From Bacillota bacterium (GTDB taxonomy: Bacteria > Bacillota_I > Bacilli_A > Erysipelotrichales > Erysipelotrichaceae): 33,709 bases of DNA. The translations under genes were made by a program, and so were the position numbers. Below are positions 32,872-33,709 of this stretch, piece by piece. Location of the stretch: NCBI GenBank assembly GCA_021847325.1, contig JAJZTY010000006.1, forward strand, positions 1-33,709, in the 5' to 3' direction. The notes below the pieces were generated by a model. The model had not been told where the DNA came from, did no database searches, and saw nothing but the letters and a program-made list of their open reading frames with translations. The stretch's first letter is position 1, and every line of letters begins with the position of its first letter.

Positions 32872-32890
32872 GCGAATAGCTCATTTTATT
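32866..32890. terminator. Bidirectional terminator with two stop codons
   Basis: AAATGAGC (32866-32873) pairs with GCTCATTT (32879-32886) around a 5-nt loop. TGA stops of the convergent gamma-CA and DUF454 genes lie one in each arm. T-runs follow on both sides. Confidence 0.8.
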
Positions 32891-33243
32891 GTTTTTCGGG
32901 TAATGATATATAAAGTAACTAAACTTGAACTTGTAAGAATTAAACCTCTTAACGGGAATGAATGAACAAAGAAGATAATAGTAGATATAATACTAATCCA
33001 TAGAATCGATAATGCTTTTATCTTAGCTTTTAATGGAATTCCTTCTTTAGAAATATAATCAACTATATAAGGTTTAAATCGAGGATGATTCAAAACTTCT
33101 TCTACTTTTTCAGGATGACCTTTACCAAATAAATAAAGTGATAATAATACAAAAGGAGTTGTTGGTAATACAGGTAAAAACAATCCTACAAAACCAATAC
33201 CCAAACTAATTGTTCCACTTACCAGATAGAATGTCTTAAACAT
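32881..33243 (-). CDS. DUF454 (YbaN-like) small membrane protein
   Basis: A 120-aa protein with membrane helices at about 5-40 and 75-115. LGIGFVGLFLPVLPTTPFVLLS is the family signature, followed by the NHPRFKPYIVDY and GIPLKAKIKAL segment typical of YbaN/DUF454. No function is established. GGAGG is found 5 nt before the ATG. It ends in a terminator shared with the gamma-CA gene. Confidence 0.9.
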   Translation of the reverse strand: MFKTFYLVSGTISLGIGFVGLFLPVLPTTPFVLLSLYLFGKGHPEKVEEVLNHPRFKPYIVDYISKEGIPLKAKIKALSILWISIISTIIFFVHSFPLRGLILTSSSLVTLYIITRKTIK

Positions 33244-33283
33244 AAATCCTCCAATGTTTAAGCATTATATCAATAATCTTTTT

Positions 33284-33709
33284 CTATTTCATTAAAAGTG
33301 ATGTATACTTCTGATAAAAATTATCTTTGTATAACTTAAAGTATTCTAAAGTTGGTCTTGGAAATTGTTTGGTTTGAATCATATGATTAAACTCATCAAT
33401 CGAGATAAAACGATAATCTATCGTTTCATTTTCAGCTAATCGAATAGACTGATTCTTCATATCAACTTTATGAATATAACTATACCAAATAGAAGTTTGA
33501 CCAAGATACGACTGAATCAAACATAGACTCTCTTTTAAAACTTTAATCCCAGTTTCTTCTTCTAACTCTCTTACTGCAGCACTTAACTCATCTTCACCTT
33601 TAATGACACTTCCAGCCGTTATCTCCCAATAATAACCAAAGTGTTTTAATGGATGTCTCTGTGTAATTAAGATCCGATTCTTTTCATCAATTGTATATAT
33701 TTGGACAAT
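33284..33709 (-). CDS. Nudix hydrolase, partial at the right edge
   Basis: The track shows only an internal start at 33520, but the frame stays open to the window edge (142 codons present). The upstream part reads QRHPLKHFGYYWEITAGSVIKGEDELSAAVRELEEETGI (read in pieces), with the Nudix box G-x5-E-x7-RELEEETG complete. The enzyme hydrolyses a nucleoside-diphosphate-linked compound or a related substrate. The HP..FGYYWE layout recalls the group that includes IPP-isomerase-like Nudix proteins, but the substrate cannot be named. The start codon lies outside the window. It is 40 bp upstream of the DUF454 gene on the same strand. Confidence 0.88.
   Translation of the reverse strand: MVQIYTIDEKNRILITQRHPLKHFGYYWEITAGSVIKGEDELSAAVRELEEETGIKVLKESLCLIQSYLGQTSIWYSYIHKVDMKNQSIRLAENETIDYRFISIDEFNHMIQTKQFPRPTLEYFKLYKDNFYQKYTSLLMK

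Noticed and set aside
1-33709. CRISPR arrays, tRNA/rRNA genes, insertion sequences or prophage genes
   Set aside because: None seen: no regularly spaced repeats, no transposase or integrase frames, no cloverleaf-like sequence recognised.

Overview
The window looks like chromosomal DNA of a low-GC, Gram-positive-type anaerobe (Bacillota, or a related cell-wall-poor lineage that keeps the standard code). The reasons are: AT-rich codon use; strong AGGAGG-type ribosome sites; T-box and Rex-type regulation; a bifurcating-type [FeFe] hydrogenase; and a type IV pilus set with no secretin gene. Several genes clearly end at TGA and encode Trp with TGG, so this is not the mycoplasma code. The genus cannot be fixed from sequence alone.

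Left part (1-3.9 kb): a minus-strand hndABCD-type operon (NuoE-like, 2Fe-2S HndB, NuoF-like, [FeFe] hydrogenase; the last runs off the left edge). Its promoter region carries two near-perfect Rex operators, so H2-linked NADH re-oxidation is probably controlled by the NADH/NAD+ ratio. A TPR-GAF-GGDEF cyclase is transcribed divergently from the same region.

6.1-10.7 kb: a znuA-znuC-znuB-zur zinc uptake operon with a palindromic candidate Zur site over its promoter, an mgtC-like/HAD phosphatase pair, and a small GNAT protein.

10.7-17.8 kb: a cyclic-di-GMP island. It holds a 7TM-sensor GGDEF cyclase, a REC-HD-GYP phosphodiesterase, and two membrane GGDEF-EAL proteins whose GGDEF motifs are degenerate but whose EAL domains look intact. 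With the 3.9 kb gene this makes five c-di-GMP turnover genes. A DEAD-box helicase, a DUF1003 membrane protein and a VOC protein follow.

20.1-30 kb: a compact type IV pilus locus on the minus strand: three minor pilin/PilX-like genes, pilC, pilM, pilN, pilO, pilB, pilT, and pilA with its own promoter. The prepilin peptidase pilD sits inside it on the opposite strand. The next-door c-di-GMP genes plausibly control this pilus (inference).

30.1-33.7 kb: a CPA-type antiporter behind a leader that resembles a fluoride riboswitch with an overlapping terminator; a tryptophan transporter (trpP) behind a T-box with a UGG specifier; a gamma-carbonic-anhydrase-like protein; a DUF454 membrane protein; and a Nudix hydrolase cut by the right edge.

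The two riboswitch-type leaders, the paired Rex sites, and a recurring layout of stop codons buried in bidirectional terminators are the most informative non-coding features.
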